Below, in pieces: positions 11,423-23,450 of a stretch of DNA of 64,000 nucleotides. Origin of the DNA: Pyrenochaeta sp. MPI-SDFR-AT-0127 (taxonomy: Eukaryota > Ascomycota > Dothideomycetes > Pleosporales > Cucurbitariaceae); the NCBI GenBank assembly GCA_020747015.1, contig JAGTJM010000100.1, forward strand, positions 1-64,000. The letters are read 5' to 3'. The translations under genes were made by a program, and so were the position numbers. Under the pieces are notes generated by a model. The model was not told where the DNA came from and did not search any database. It saw only the letters and a program-made list of their open reading frames with translations. Each line of letters opens with the position of its first letter. The stretch's first letter is position 1.

Positions 11423-13254
11423 ATGTCAGCAACAATCAAGCATACAAGCCTGGGTGAAATTGAGGGAAATATCGTAAATGGAACAGCACAATTTCTGGGT
11501 CTCAAATATGCTTCTCTAAAAGATCGTCTGGCATCAGCCGAGTTGTTAAGCAGGTATGACTCAGGTGTCACCAATGCTACAGAATATGGGTAAGCTGCAA
11601 GTAACATCGCACACTTCTTTGACTGAACAGCCGTCAGGCCGCCCCCAGTATCGCCAATCGGTGCAGTCAACAGCGAATTTGGATTCATACAACATCCACT
11701 GCCACTACCGGAAGTTCCAGCACATTCTGATATTGAAGGCCTCAACCTGAACATTACATTACCCTTGAGCCGGAACGGGGACATTAATACCAGTACAAAA
11801 CTTCCTGTATATGTTTTCATACATGGAGGTGGATTTGCTGTTGGTTCGAACTGGTACCCACACTACAATCCTGCTCCATTAGTGGAGCTTTCAATCGAGA
11901 AAGGCAAGCCTATAATTGGTATTACGATCAAGTGAGCATCTTCCCGGAACCCTGAATGTGCGATCGCTGAACCTAGCAGTTACCGCCTGGGCATCACAGG
12001 TTTCTTGACCTCGGAAGAGCTGCGAAAAGCTGGATATAAGGCCAACAATGGTCTTCATGATCAGCGCACCGCGTTGCGGTGGATTAAGAAGTTCATTGGT
12101 GGGTTTGGAGGGGATCCTGATGAGGTTACCGTCGTTGGCGAAAGCGCAGGTGCTAGTAGGTTACTCTTTTCTAAAGATGACTCAGGCTAATAATTCTAGT
12201 TTCGGTAACTCTGCTCCTTTGCTCCGAGGAACCTTTGATGAAAAGATGTCTCGGCACAGGAGGGCATTTCTTGTTATTTAAGCAACTTTCGCTGTCTACA
12301 GCGGAGTCAGCATATCAGAAGGTGATCGAGGCGTTTGGTCTCAAGGACAAGTCACCAGAAGATCGCATTCAAGCACTTCTCAACGTACCGATAGACGATC
12401 TTTGGCAGAAAGTTCCGCCGGGCACGCCTTTGACTCCTGCTTTTGACGGAGATATTATACCCGGTCCTGGAGATTTCGCAACCATTTCGTCTAAGGAAGA
12501 TAGTCCCCATTTCTTGATGCCTGGCCGAAAGTGGTGTAGTGCCTTGATGCTTGGAGACTCGAAGCTCGATGTACGTTCTACGAGGCGCGGGAACACTCTG
12601 ATGCTGTAGACAACGCTGACATATCTCAAGGGAAACATATACGGCTACACAGTACTCAACGCTCGGAAGGCTGGCATTACGCAAGAATTCATAGCCTCCG
12701 TCAATGCTACTCTCGCGTCCCAGCCTGAAACAGCCGCACTACTTTTGTCGTTGTATAACATCTCTCCGACGACTTCTGACGATGATGCCCTCCTCTCCAT
12801 TCTCCGTTTCGCGTCTGAGATATCGTTCTACGCCGGCACTCATGCCTTCGCACGAGGATGGCCAAATACCAAAGACTCTAAATTCTTCCTCTACCATTTC
12901 AACGAGGGCATTCCCTGGCCCGGTCCATTCCAAGGCGAAGCTGGACATATCCTCGATGTTGCGTATCTTTTCCAGAACTACAACGAGCATTTGGCTGGGG
13001 AGCAAAAGAAAGTGGCTAAAGCATTTGGAGAGGATTTCATCAATTTTGTGAATGGGGAGGATCCGTGGCCCCCTGTGCAAGGGGATCAGATGAGGGCAAG
13101 GGTCTATGGGCCGAGTAGTGAAGGCGTCACGACCAGGTATGTGCAGGATGGAAAGCCAGAGCATGTTGGAAGAGAAGAGAGAGTGCTCAAATTGGCTGAG
13201 TTGGCGGGATATGACAATATCCAGGAAGTCTTCTTGAATTTCTTCCAGCGATAA
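11423..13254 (+). CDS. type-B carboxylesterase/lipase
   Basis: A multi-exon alpha/beta-hydrolase of the carboxylesterase type B family. After an N-terminal exon (MSATIKHTSLGEIEGN, ending NATEYG), splicing leads into a frame with LPVYVFIHGGGFAVGSNWYP, the oxyanion-hole HGGG. INYRLGITGFL follows across a further intron. The nucleophile elbow is GESAGA, split by a 44 bp intron at 12156-12199, after which the frame resumes with VTLLLCSEEPLMKR. Another intron lies near 12570-12630; its acceptor is ambiguous (39 bp or 60 bp). The C-terminal part is open to the TAA at 13252. No signal peptide is obvious, so it is probably cytosolic. It may hydrolyse an ester or lactone intermediate of the neighbouring pathway (inference). 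Confidence 0.85.
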
Positions 13255-13307
13255 TAAATGATCAAGGCTACATAGAACGACATGCTACATATTGAATATT
13301 CTCGGAA

Positions 13308-14303
13308 TTATGCGCTTCCTTCTTCCACAGCTTCTAAGGTCATATACGCAGGCGCAGGAACATCTTCACTAATGTCCCCGGATGCACTCCAATGCTTGTA
13401 CACCAACTTCTGCTTCTCAACCTCATCCGCAATCGCAATCGCCATATCCGCCACACTGATCCCCGTCAAACGCCCTTCGAAGATACTCTCTCCCTTCTTT
13501 TGCTCTCCTTGTAAGACCATATCGTCAATACTAATCTCGTACTTGCCTGTCCGTTTTCCCGGACGGTAGAGCGCAGATGGCGATACGAAACTCCACCGGA
13601 ACGATTCATTTCCGTCAAAGAACATGAAAGCTGTGCGCCCGGCCTTAATGAAGTCGCTTGCATCATCTTTCTTCTCAACGTTGCCTTCGTACCCCTGGAT
13701 CACCTGCCTATCTGCATCTGTCGCCTTCCCTGCATCGCTAGCCAGTCGCGCCTCTCGATATGCGCGGAGAGCAGTACCCATGATACCAAGGCGCTCCTCC
13801 ATATATGCAATATGTGCAAGTGACGTTGATATGGCTCGTCGGTATGCGAGGAAGAAGTCGGGATGGTCAACACAGCAATCTGGTGTACCAGGGACGTGCA
13901 AAGAGCCGGCTCCACCTACAAACACGAAGTAGGATGCGGATGAGCGTTTATAGGCGAGTATTAGTTTACGAACTGTCTCCACAAATGGCACTACGCCTTG
14001 TCAGATCTACTTTTTGTCTCATGACTTAATATAAGGCTTACTGTATAGCAAAGCCATATGGCCAGCAGTATGCGGCCCATACTCGCTCACTAGGACGTCC
14101 AAATCATTGAAGTTCTCCGCTAACTGTTCAATAGATACTTGATCAATGTCGACGGGTCGAGGTATGTAGCGCTCATGTTTCCCAAGGGCTTGAGGCTTTC
14201 GAGATATGCCAATTACAGTATGTCCGCGATTGAGGAGTTCGACGCAAAGGTAGGAGCCACCGAACCCGGCAGGACCAATCACTCCGACGCGTAGAGTCGG
14301 CAT
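13308..14303 (-). CDS. NAD(P)-binding Rossmann protein (NmrA/YwnB-like)
   Basis: Two exons (14303-14042 and 13990-13308) with a 51 bp intron join to 314 residues. The N-terminus is a dinucleotide-binding loop VGVIGPAGFGGSYLCVELLNRGH (GxxGxxG type), then TVIGISRKP and a DVLVSEYG strand. After the intron a core strand YFVFVGGAGSLHVPGTPD follows, as in NAD(P)H-binding atypical SDR proteins. The usual YxxxK motif is not evident, so oxidoreductase activity is uncertain; relatives act as reductases or as redox-sensing regulators. It is convergent with the carboxylesterase and divergent from the hydroxyacid dehydrogenase. Confidence 0.78.
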
Positions 14304-14685
14304 TTTGAGTTATATATGCTGCGATAAGAGAAATGTAATCGAAAGAAGGGACAGTACTATCTGCTGGTGCCAATTTCGTGATAATGATAGGTGCACGCTC
14401 CTACAACCATACTCCTTGATTGTTGTCGTCTTTCGAAACTAACTTATGAAGTTTAGCCAATATTACCCCAACTGCTTTACTGTATTTGCATGTTTAACAT
14501 GCGTGTTGGGGTAAATTCTGGGGGTAATGAGGGGTGAATGTGGGGCAGCGGCAATCATGCACGGACTAGCAGCGGCACGATTGGACCGAATGTATGAAGA
14601 GTAACACCATGAACTTGGTATACTAATGACGAAACAGGCCGATAATTGAGGGACACAGAATTCGATTTTTGAAAAATTATTCATC
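14304..14685. promoter_or_regulatory. bidirectional promoter with 10-bp inverted repeat
   Basis: The interval separates two divergent genes. TTACCCCAAC at 14463-14472 and its exact reverse complement GTTGGGGTAA at 14505-14514 form a perfect inverted repeat with a 32 bp spacer. GTGGGG follows at 14540-14545. The layout suggests a dimer-binding operator or paired repressor/activator sites. Confidence 0.45.
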
Positions 14686-15810
14686 ATGGCAGAGAACTAC
14701 GCTTTCATTGGTTTGTATACGCGATCTATGTCACAAAGGAGCTTCGGCTGATCTGGTGTAGGACTTGGAGCCATGGGCTACGCGATGGCATCAAATATAA
14801 GACGAAAGATACCGTCTGATTCAATATTCTATATCAATGATGTCAATCGTTCCGCATGTGATCGCTTCAAGACGGAGTATGCATCTTTTGGGCCCATTGA
14901 AATCGTCTCCACGGCACGCGAAGCAGCAGAGGATTCCAAAGTCATAGTATCAATTGTCCCTGGGGGCAAGGATGTTAAGAAAGTGTATTTGGATAGTGAA
15001 GATGGAGTAATTGCGGCAAGGACAGATCGAGATAGATTGATGCTGGAGTGCAGCACAATTGATGTTGAAAGCACGAAAGAGGTCGGACAGAAACTGGCTG
15101 AAGCTGGGCAAGGAACTTATATCGACGCACCAGTATCTGTGAGTGAACATGTCATGAAATCACTTTATTCTTCCATACTGACCATCAAACTTCAGGGTGG
15201 TGTCCCAGCAGCCGAGAACGGCACGTTGAGCATGCTAATCGGCCACCCACCGCCATCATCATCTTCTCCAGTCTCGAAAATACTAGAATCTGTGCTCCAA
15301 ATGATGGGATCATCTTCAAAATTCTTTTACCTGAACACCCTCGGTGCCGGCCTCACTGCGAAAATCTCCAACAACTATCTATCAGGTACTATTCTTCTCG
15401 CAACCGCCGAAGCCCTCGCCATAGGCGTAAAGCACGGACTGGACCCTGCAGCGCTGTATCAAGTTATCAAGAACAGCACGGGCCAGAGCTGGATGTGTGA
15501 TCACGTTATGCCAATTCCAGGAGTGCAGACGGAGTACTGGGTGCCGAGTAATAGTGGTTACAGGCCGGGGTTCAAGACGCAGATGATGCTCAAAGACCTT
15601 GGTTTGGGGATTGAGAGTGCGAAGCAAGTTGGTGTGGTGCCAAGCATGGCGGAGGCTGCGATTGGAGTATGGGAAAGAGCGAGTGAAGATGACAGGTGTA
15701 GGGATAGAGATGGGAGCAGTGTGTATCTGCATGTTGGCGGTGTTTTGCCCCATGGGTTTGAGGACAAGGCAAAAAGAAAGGAAGATGGCAGTTGGGAATT
15801 TGGCGAGTGA
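14686..15810 (+). CDS. 3-hydroxyisobutyrate-dehydrogenase-family enzyme
   Basis: Three exons (14686-14710, 14762-15138, 15196-15810) encode 338 residues. The first exon gives MAENYAFI and splicing completes the NAD loop GLGAMGYAMASNI. The second intron is 57 bp, a multiple of three and without stop codons, so it could be misread as coding; removing it restores APVSGGVPAAENGTLSMLIG, the substrate-binding signature. The catalytic Lys sits in GAGLTAKISNNYL. The family oxidises or reduces beta-hydroxyacids such as 3-hydroxyisobutyrate and tartronate semialdehyde. In this setting it may act on a ring-cleavage or side-chain hydroxyacid. It is divergent from the NmrA-like gene. Confidence 0.9.
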
Positions 15811-16111
15811 GATTTCAAGAGTGGGAATGAGAATACTTTGAGGTCGATTATATAAATAACATTCGCGAATGTGACCTTGTTGAAAGATGTCTTATACACT
15901 GCCGCTCAAATTGACCAAAGAAATACTCCGATAGATGCTTTTGACCTTTACACAAAGAAAAGCGAACTCCGACCATATATATCCATCGCTCTATTTAATG
16001 AGCATTCTTGTTGAGAATTGTCTTTCAAAACAATAATTTCAATCAGCATCCTCTACCCCATATATCTTGCAATTGAGTAATTGACAAGTACGAGGCAGAG
16101 GACTGTAACTG

Positions 16112-19100
16112 TCATGCATCATCATTATCTGGCCCGTCGTAATCCGTCAAATCATCGCTCATGATGTGTAAGATCTGTGAAAAGGTCCTACTCTTCCAGC
16201 GGCCCATACCCTCCATGAGGTCCGCACAGTGTAGAAGCATTCGCCGTGCTGCTAGGTAGCCACCCTCAAGCGCCATGCCAACAATACTGAAACTACCGCC
16301 GTTGCGAATGAATCGAACGGCAATGGAAGCTTCACCAAACGTGCTCGACGCTGGCGTGCTGTCGATCATGCCAAACTGTCCAATGCTAATCCAGTCCACG
16401 AGATCAAGGAGCTCGATGCAATCATCATTAGCAGCGCAGGCGGCAGTTGGCGGAAGTGTAAAAATATAGAGCCCGAGTACGAGTGCGGCGTGAAATAGCG
16501 CAACAACGCTGTGTGGATTGACGATATCAGAGACCTTTCTATCAGAGAGCAGCTTGTATATGTGTGCCGCGTGAAGCACTGATCTGCGTGCTGAAGGGGT
16601 TTGAGACCAGATTGCGATGTCGTCTAGGGCGTTGACCGCTGGTTCCGGACCATCGCGTCCTGCAGCAAGCTCGAAATAGCGCACATTGGCGCTGATCACC
16701 ATACATGATGCGTGCCACAATACAGCAGAGTTTAAATCCGCGGTACGAAGTGCGTCAATTGAGGAGGATGATAGGTTTACCAGTAGAGGCAAGATGTCGC
16801 GGCTTCGCGCATCCTCGGCATATAGTCGCCATGGCTCAAGCTGCTTTTGCGAGCCAGTGGCACTTGCTAGCCGGTCATTTGACTCATATATCCTGAGGAG
16901 TAGCAATGTGAGCAGGCTGCGGAAGCTTGATGCGTCCAGCTTGAGCCCAGGCGTGGGGTGAAAAGACGGAGTTATCTTGGTAGAATGTATTCGTGCGCCG
17001 CGCTGTACGAGGTGGTACCATCTACTTGCCGTATTGATATGATAAAGGGTATGCTCAGAAGGTGGGAGGAGTTGTACAATCTCTGGTCGGATCATAGGGG
17101 ATGTGGAGAGATACCCTGCCCACCAGCAATCCGCTTCTATCAGACCAAAGATGATTCTACCCCGAATTAGTAAGACTGAAAAGGTCTCGCTTGTGGTTTC
17201 GTACCTTTTGGCACTTTCCACCTTTGCCCAAGCCTTCCATTTCGCATCGATATCGATGATTTCATCGAGAAGCGGATCTACTTTAGCGCCTTCGTTCGCG
17301 GTCAAGAGTCCATGGCTTAGCGTAACCTGATGTGGTCAGCAACGAGATCGAGGAACTATTCAAAAGATTTACCGTCATCAATTCCGCATAGAGCTTTTCT
17401 GCTTGAGCGATTCGACTTTTCCGCTACCGCAGATTAGCGTCTATAAGTGTATACAACAATTCCAACTCACTCCTGTGATAGACGCTAGATTTAATGCGAG
17501 TAAGCTAGTAGCGATAATACGCATCTGTCGGTCTGGAGGATGATTTGTTGATGACAGGCTTTGGAGCTCTGTGAGAGCGAGTTGCAGGACAGCCTAGGCC
17601 AATGTTCAGCAAAGAAAGTAGCTATGGACTTGTGGTACATACTGGGAATGTTCGTGTAACGAATTTTGCTGCCCCTGCTGTACCTAGAATACTGAGTCCA
17701 ATAAGGCACATGCATAGTAGCATTGGTCTTGATGCATGTTTTGGTGAAAATGTTGGAATGTGGATGATTGGGAGGGTAGGGTGGAAATAGTACAGATACA
17801 TCTCCAATGCGATGTCCAGAATTTCGGCAGGCGGAAATTGTATGCCCTCAATAGACGGGCTAGCTGCTGCATCACCACTTGAAGATGCCGTGTCACCGTA
17901 AGACTCTGATCGCCTTGGTCCAGAGCATGGCGCATTGTTCAGGGTGCCCTGCAGCAAGTTTCTGCACTCCTCGTCAAGACCCCAACGTGAGTTCCTCCGG
18001 TCTCTCTCGCTTATTGGTGTATCGATGGCTCCAGGAGGCATTTCGCAAAGTAAATTTGGAAATTCGCAAGCTATGAGACTCTGCCAAAGATCCGGCATGA
18101 TGCGTGAGGATTTTCGATTTCGCGAGGGCCAACAGCTTTGAACTCTCTGAAACCGCTCACGTGGTACTCTACTTGCTATCGAAATGCTGCTGCCAGATGG
18201 GCTGGGTTCATTGTCCTGGGGTGCACTGAATGACTCGTGATCGAAAAAGCCATCTACGCCGATATGATGGGAGCCGTGGGGTGTGTGCATGTCGTTCTCT
18301 AGTGGGAAGAGCCATGTCTGCAATGCATCGGCTGGTGTTCGGTTTGGAATTGGATTATTGCTTTGTACCAGCTCGAAAGCCCATTGATCCAGGCTGGAGA
18401 CATGTCCGGCCGGTGAAAATGACAGAACCTCCATTGCTGGATCAATTGGTGGGCCCATAGGTTCCTGATGATTGCCATTCATAAGATGGTTTCCCTCCGG
18501 GCGGGTGATGATCATGGGTGACGGTGACCGCCAGGGAGTGTTTGTGGATGGTTCCAGATGATGTGCTGCATTGATGAGGGCTTCAATCCGGTCTTCGCCT
18601 GGAGACGGTGGCTGTAGCCTCGAAGTCTGGCGTGCATATGAAGTGGGGGACAGGAATTGTCCATCGCTGTTGCTTTGCACAACTTGCGACTCTCTTCTCG
18701 ATAATGGCGATAAACCCGGATCTTCTCGGATTAGTGGTGTTGCAGCGGGTGTTGCGCCGGGTCCGCTTCGTGATGCAGTCGGGCGAGGAGTATGAGTGTC
18801 GTCTAATGAGTTGTGGCGACTATTTGGCTGATCAAGGTGACTCTGCTGGTCATTATTCTTCATTCGGTTCAAGGCATTCTGCGCATGGCCTTTGCAGTGT
18901 CGAAAGAGAACGTCGCTGTGCGCACAGGTTGGTATGTGATTTTCAAGCTTTTTTTCCGATCCGAGTCTTACCTCCTGGAGAAATGTTTCTTGCATGTCGG
19001 GCACTCATACGGGCGCTCGCGTGTGTCTACATGGACAGTCAGTCCCAGGTGCGCTCTTGGAGATGCATGATGAGCATACGCGACCTCTCATGCCTCTTGA

Positions 19101-19155
19101 CGTGTTCCAGTTTGGTGAAGGTTCGATCGCACATGCTGCACTGTTTTAACGCCAT
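16112..19155 (-). CDS. C2H2 zinc-finger transcription factor with fungal-specific TF domain
   Basis: The start is the ATG at 19155, because it precedes two C2H2 fingers: CSMCDRTFTKLEHVKRHERSH, then after an intron ERPYECPTCKKHFSR, and after a second intron SDVLFRHCKGH. A long Ser/Pro-rich disordered linker follows. The middle homology region begins around ILDIALEMYLYYFHPTLPIIHIPTF, characteristic of PF04082 factors. Further introns fall near 17595-17645 and 17330-17475, and the last exon covers 17305-16112. Length is roughly 900 residues. Proteins of this design regulate local metabolic clusters in ascomycetes. Its position in the middle of the catabolic run makes it the leading candidate for the pathway regulator. 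Confidence 0.88.
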
Positions 19156-20078
19156 GACGGGCTCTTGTCGCAAACAATGTCCCAGGACAACTGGTAAATC
19201 CTAGGACCTCTGCTTCGTGCTGTCGCAAGTTTTGATGTGTAGATGGATGGCCGGAAAGTCGAGCCCGGAGTCTGCAGCATGGTCGGCGTGGCCAAGGGAT
19301 CTGATGCGGGGGAAAGCTCAACCCTGACTCGGGAGCGCTAGTATAGGCTGGGATGCTTTCATCTTTGCACTCAAACCTTCATCTACAGGAAGCATAAAGA
19401 CCTGCACGCCTGCTCCTGCAGATTACAACGCCTGCATGTGTGTTCCTTTGTACTCAAGCGCTGATCTTCGTGTCATTCAATGTCACCTCTTGGATACTTC
19501 GGCCTTTCTCGACGGCTCAACAACGGCCCAAGCAGTTTCATGGCACAGCAGCGCTACACTTTACTGGAGGCGGCGCCATCTCATTAGTAGCTACGAGAAG
19601 CGACCTTGATGGCCATCAAGAGTGACGGCTTCTCGAAGCACACGCTCTCCTCCGACCCCCGGATTTGGTATGCATGTGGGACCACGAGGTGGCGTCTGTT
19701 GGTGGGGCAATCCCCCTGACGGCTTAGCCTATTCGATATACGAACCATCTTATTCGCTTCGTTTGGAAGACACGTTTGGCATGATATGATGCCTATCGTC
19801 AATCAAATGGCAATCTGAACATCGATTAGATGTACTTCATACGGTGGCTATTGTTCGATATGAGTAGGGATCTTGGACCAAGAAGTTTCGCGTAGAGGGC
19901 ATGGGTTCGATGCTATCCTGGATACATTTACACACAGAAACATCAATCGCAGCCGCACTCGCTTTAGGGTCGAAACTGTTTCAGTGGCAGATATTATTGC
20001 AACGCCACTTCGGCTACAGTTTATTCGCTATCGAGATGCGCTCCACCGCGTTAGGTGGCCGTCGTTCATCACACACGT
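19156..20078. other. intergenic (TF promoter side)
   Basis: About 920 bp upstream of the transcription-factor gene and downstream of the carrier gene. It contains GCGGGG near 19303, another SYGGRG-type site. No convincing ORF is visible. Confidence 0.4.
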
Positions 20079-21126
20079 TTATGCTACCTTTCCAAGCATG
20101 TCCAGCACAGCCGAATAAACAACCAACAACACCCCACCCCCAGGCCCAAACCTTAAAATCTTGGCCACATATCCTTTGTATAGTGCTCTAAACCCTTCTT
20201 CCCTCGCCACCACACCCAAACTCGGCCACGCCCATGCATACTTTGGCTTCGCTCCAGGCACCTTAGCAACACTTTGTATCCGACTCTTCACGACATCAAG
20301 AGGGGTGTTGAACGTGGTTCCCACAATGCCACCCACAAAGCCGGCCAACAAATCGTTTATTGTCTTTTGTCTTCGGGGGTTCGCCGTGGTCGACGGCTCG
20401 GGAAGTTGAGATCTGACCTGGAATATGCAGCCAAAATATCCAGCGTTCCAGACAATATGTCGCCAGAGGGTAGCTTCAAAGCCATTGTAGAGAGCCAGCG
20501 GCCCTTCTTGCTTCACAACCTTAACCAAGCAGTCCAAAAGGCCTGTATATCGTGACGCGGAGGTCTTGTCTTGAAGCCGAATCTTGAGTAGCTCGAAGGG
20601 AACTACGACGAGAGATTCTGTCGCCCCTGCACTTGCACCAGTCAATATGGCGAGCGGCTGGGTGAGTATTGGTGCTGAGAAGATGTTCTGATAGAATGGC
20701 GCGAAGGAGTCGTTTGCGGAGAATTTAATGGCTCTAAAGATGATAATCAGCAATTGCACAGAAGTTGCAACCGGGCTGCTTACCGCTTGGGCACTTCCAT
20801 CAAGATAGGAGCAGTAATGCCACGATATAACCTCGTAATTCCTTCATTGCGTATGATCTTCCTAAAGCAGTCCAGAACACCATTGTATCCCTCTCCACCA
20901 GTTACCCTGCCATGTTGCAGTTGTATACGCGTCTTCACCACGTCAAGTGGGTACCTTTCTACATTCTTAGCAGTCTGATCTTGTTCACAATGGCAGCCGG
21001 TCCTCACATAACCAGGATCTCTGATATGCCAGCAACAGCACCAGCTGCAAACTGATACCTGAATGGTAACACCTGCGGCGTCTGCTGTGCTGGTACTTCA
21101 ACTTTGGCTATTGATTCTGTAGTCAT
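20079..21126 (-). CDS. mitochondrial 2-oxodicarboxylate carrier-like protein
   Basis: Three or more exons on the minus strand from the ATG at 21126. After MTTESIAKVEVPAQQ, the first transmembrane repeat FRYQFAAGAVAGISEIL is spliced to the carrier signature YPLDVVKTRIQLQHG. A second intron follows EVPKR. Two more signature repeats are visible, PFELLKIRLQDK and TPLDVVKSRIQSV, giving the three-fold PX[DE]XX[KR] pattern of the SLC25 family. The EILVMYPLDVVKTR and MEVPKRAIKFSAN segments resemble oxodicarboxylate carriers, which exchange 2-oxoadipate or 2-oxoglutarate across the inner mitochondrial membrane. In this cluster it could import a dicarboxylate ring-cleavage product such as 3-oxoadipate (inference). 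The first-intron acceptor reads AAG, so that junction is less certain. Confidence 0.87.
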
Positions 21127-21539
21127 GTTGTATCAGATGAAAATGCTCTTTTCGTTTTGAAGCAGCCATTGTTGCTTCTAGTACTGTCATTCTCCCAAAA
21201 CCCTCCACTGTCGTGTACATGCATCCCCACTTATTGCATGACACGAAAACGGCCGTTCTAATATTGAAGCCACCTGCAGGACCATTCTTGGCTAACACTT
21301 GACGAAGTGCGGTGTGCAGGGGTTCCTGCATGGTGGGTTGTGGGGTGCATGAGTCGGATGTGGGGCTAGCGTCATCGGTGAATTTCACGCAGGATGTGGA
21401 TGTGGGGCCTTCGGACCAGAGACGTAACCATTTGGTACAAGAGCGTGGAAATCATGTGATAGCGCGAAAGTCAGTCGCGAAATGCGAATTGAGCGTGATG
21501 TTGGCGTCTATTCTATATGCGCGTTGAAATGTGAAGGAT
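21127..21539. promoter_or_regulatory. carrier-gene promoter rich in GTGGGG
   Basis: The region upstream of the carrier gene holds CCCCAC at 21225-21230 and GTGGGG at 21340-21345, 21360-21365 and 21402-21407. The last lies in a 17-mer at 21393-21409 that recurs with one change (T to C) at 25380-25396 upstream of the dioxygenase gene. Confidence 0.45.
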
Positions 21540-23148
21540 TTATGCAACAACATTATTCTCCCTCAATCCTCTAATTTCCTCGTCTCCAAATCCCAACAGT
21601 TCCCTCAACACCTCATCAGTGTGCTGTCCTAGTAATGGCGGCGGAGATCGAATCTTTGGCTCGGCTCTTGAATACTTCACAGGATGATTGACGAGCTTCA
21701 AAGGCCCACAAGCAGGATGGTCAACCTCCTCTATCATATTGCGCGCAAGCACATGCTCGTGGTTGATTGTGCCTTGGATGTCATTGACAGCCGCGTATGG
21801 CATCCCACTGCCTTCAAGAATTCCCAGCCATTCCTGTGTAGTCTTGGTCTGCAGTTGGGTTTCGATGATGTGATCGAGCGTTTCGCGGTGCTTGACGCGT
21901 AATGCGTTGGTAACGAAGCGTGGATCTGTCTTCCATTGTGGCTTGCCAATCTTATCGCAAAGGATGCCGTACATTTTCTCGTTTGTACCGCCCACCGCAA
22001 TATTGGTGTCTTTTGTTTTATACGCGCGGTAGGGTACCACCGTTGCTATGGTAGTGTCAGCGATTGTGATCCAGGCCGGATCTCAACGGCGAGCTCTTTC
22101 GTTCAGCAAAAAGATACTAAAAAGACACTCACCATGTCCAGTGCCCCATCTTCCACTGTCTGGCTTTCCAGTCACCAAGCAGCTGCTTGCGATGTTTGCT
22201 AGACCAGCCACTTGGCAATCGCTCAAGCTAGCGTCGATCCACTGCCCCAATCCCGTTTCTCTTCTCGAGTACAATGCGGCTTGAATACCAATCGCAGTAT
22301 ACATTCCTGTCATGATATCTGTCACTGCTACCCCCACCTTCACAGGTGGTCCATCTCGTTCTCCAGTTATATGCATCAGCCCCATTTCTGCCTCGACCAT
22401 AACATCGTAGCCTGCGCGGTCACGGTACGGTCCTGTCTGTCCGTAGCCGGTAACAGATGCATATATCAACGATGGGTTGAGCTCAGAGAGAGTGACGTAG
22501 TCGAGGGAGTATTTAGCGAGGGAGCCCGGTAAGTAGTTTTCTACGATGACGTCGCATTGCTGGACAAGTGAGTGCAGGATAGAGATACCAGCTGGTTTAT
22601 TGAAAGCGAGACCGAGGGACTTTTTATTGCGGTTTGCCTAGTGCATGTAAGAACGACGAAGTTATATCTTGTAGTATGCTCGTACTGAGAGGTAGTATGC
22701 GCTTTCACCAGGAAATTGGCGCTCAATGCCATCGGTGTATGGTGCATCGGGAGGTCCCCATGATCGCGTGTCGTCCCCTCTCGTTGGGTGTTCAATCTTT
22801 ATGACATCCGCACTATAGTACTTGTTAGCATATAAATTGCATACGCAAAATATCCATATCATACCCAAGGTCTCCAAGTATCTGCGTACAGTACGGCTAC
22901 AAGCTGTCAGAATATGCGTCACAAACTTGATACGCCATGCAGCAATGACCTACCCCTGCAAGAACCCTCGTCATATCTAGCACTCTAATACCAGCCAATG
23001 GCAACTTTTCAATCACTTTCCTGTCCACCTTTGTTTGTGTTGCTATACGTCTTCCCCATAATTGCAATTTGCGTGACGGTAACCGACCAATTGGGTACCG
23101 CAGATTCGCACACGACGTCCCCTTTGAAAAGAGTGATAAAGAACTCAT
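21540..23148 (-). CDS. class III CoA-transferase (CaiB/BaiF family), probably mitochondrial
   Basis: A multi-exon gene. The N-terminus (MSSLSLFSKGTSCANLRYPI, rich in Arg/Lys/Ser and without acids) looks like a mitochondrial presequence. The family starts at LPLAGIRVLDMTRVLAG, spliced to PYCTQILGDLG and then ADVIKIEHPTRGDDTRSW, the CoA-binding start. It continues with ANRNKKSLGL, VENYLPGSLAKY, YASVTGYGQTGPYRDRAGYD with the catalytic Asp, and GLGQWIDASLSDCQVA. The C-terminal exon has VGGTNEKMYGILCDKIG. The best-known eukaryotic relatives transfer CoA from succinyl-CoA to glutarate and related dicarboxylates. That function fits a cluster that degrades dicarboxylic acids. Confidence 0.9.
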
Positions 23149-23450
23149 GATGCTGCGTTTGGTACGCCATGTTTGGAAATTGTCATGTTAAAGAGAAGTT
23201 CAATGTCCACGCTTGAACCATTAGAGCCCCACCTACGTGTGTGGGGTCCATGAGCGATTGGAAGACATTCATGCACAGACCATTTTTTGACATTTGTAGG
23301 GACACGGCGAAAACATAGTCAGTGTGTGGTATTGGAGCTAGAGTGATACAGTGCAAATGAAGTGTACATTTAATTCCGCTGCAAACTCCCAAACAAAAGG
23401 CCGTTACATAACCATGATCCCGAATTACGAAGTGGGACGGCGTGGGACAA
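23149..23450. promoter_or_regulatory. CoA-transferase promoter with paired CCCCAC/GTGGGG
   Basis: CCCCAC at 23227-23232 and GTGGGG at 23241-23246 form an inverted pair with an 8 bp spacer. The second is part of GTGTGGGG. The interval is also the 3' flank of the dioxygenase gene. Confidence 0.45.
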
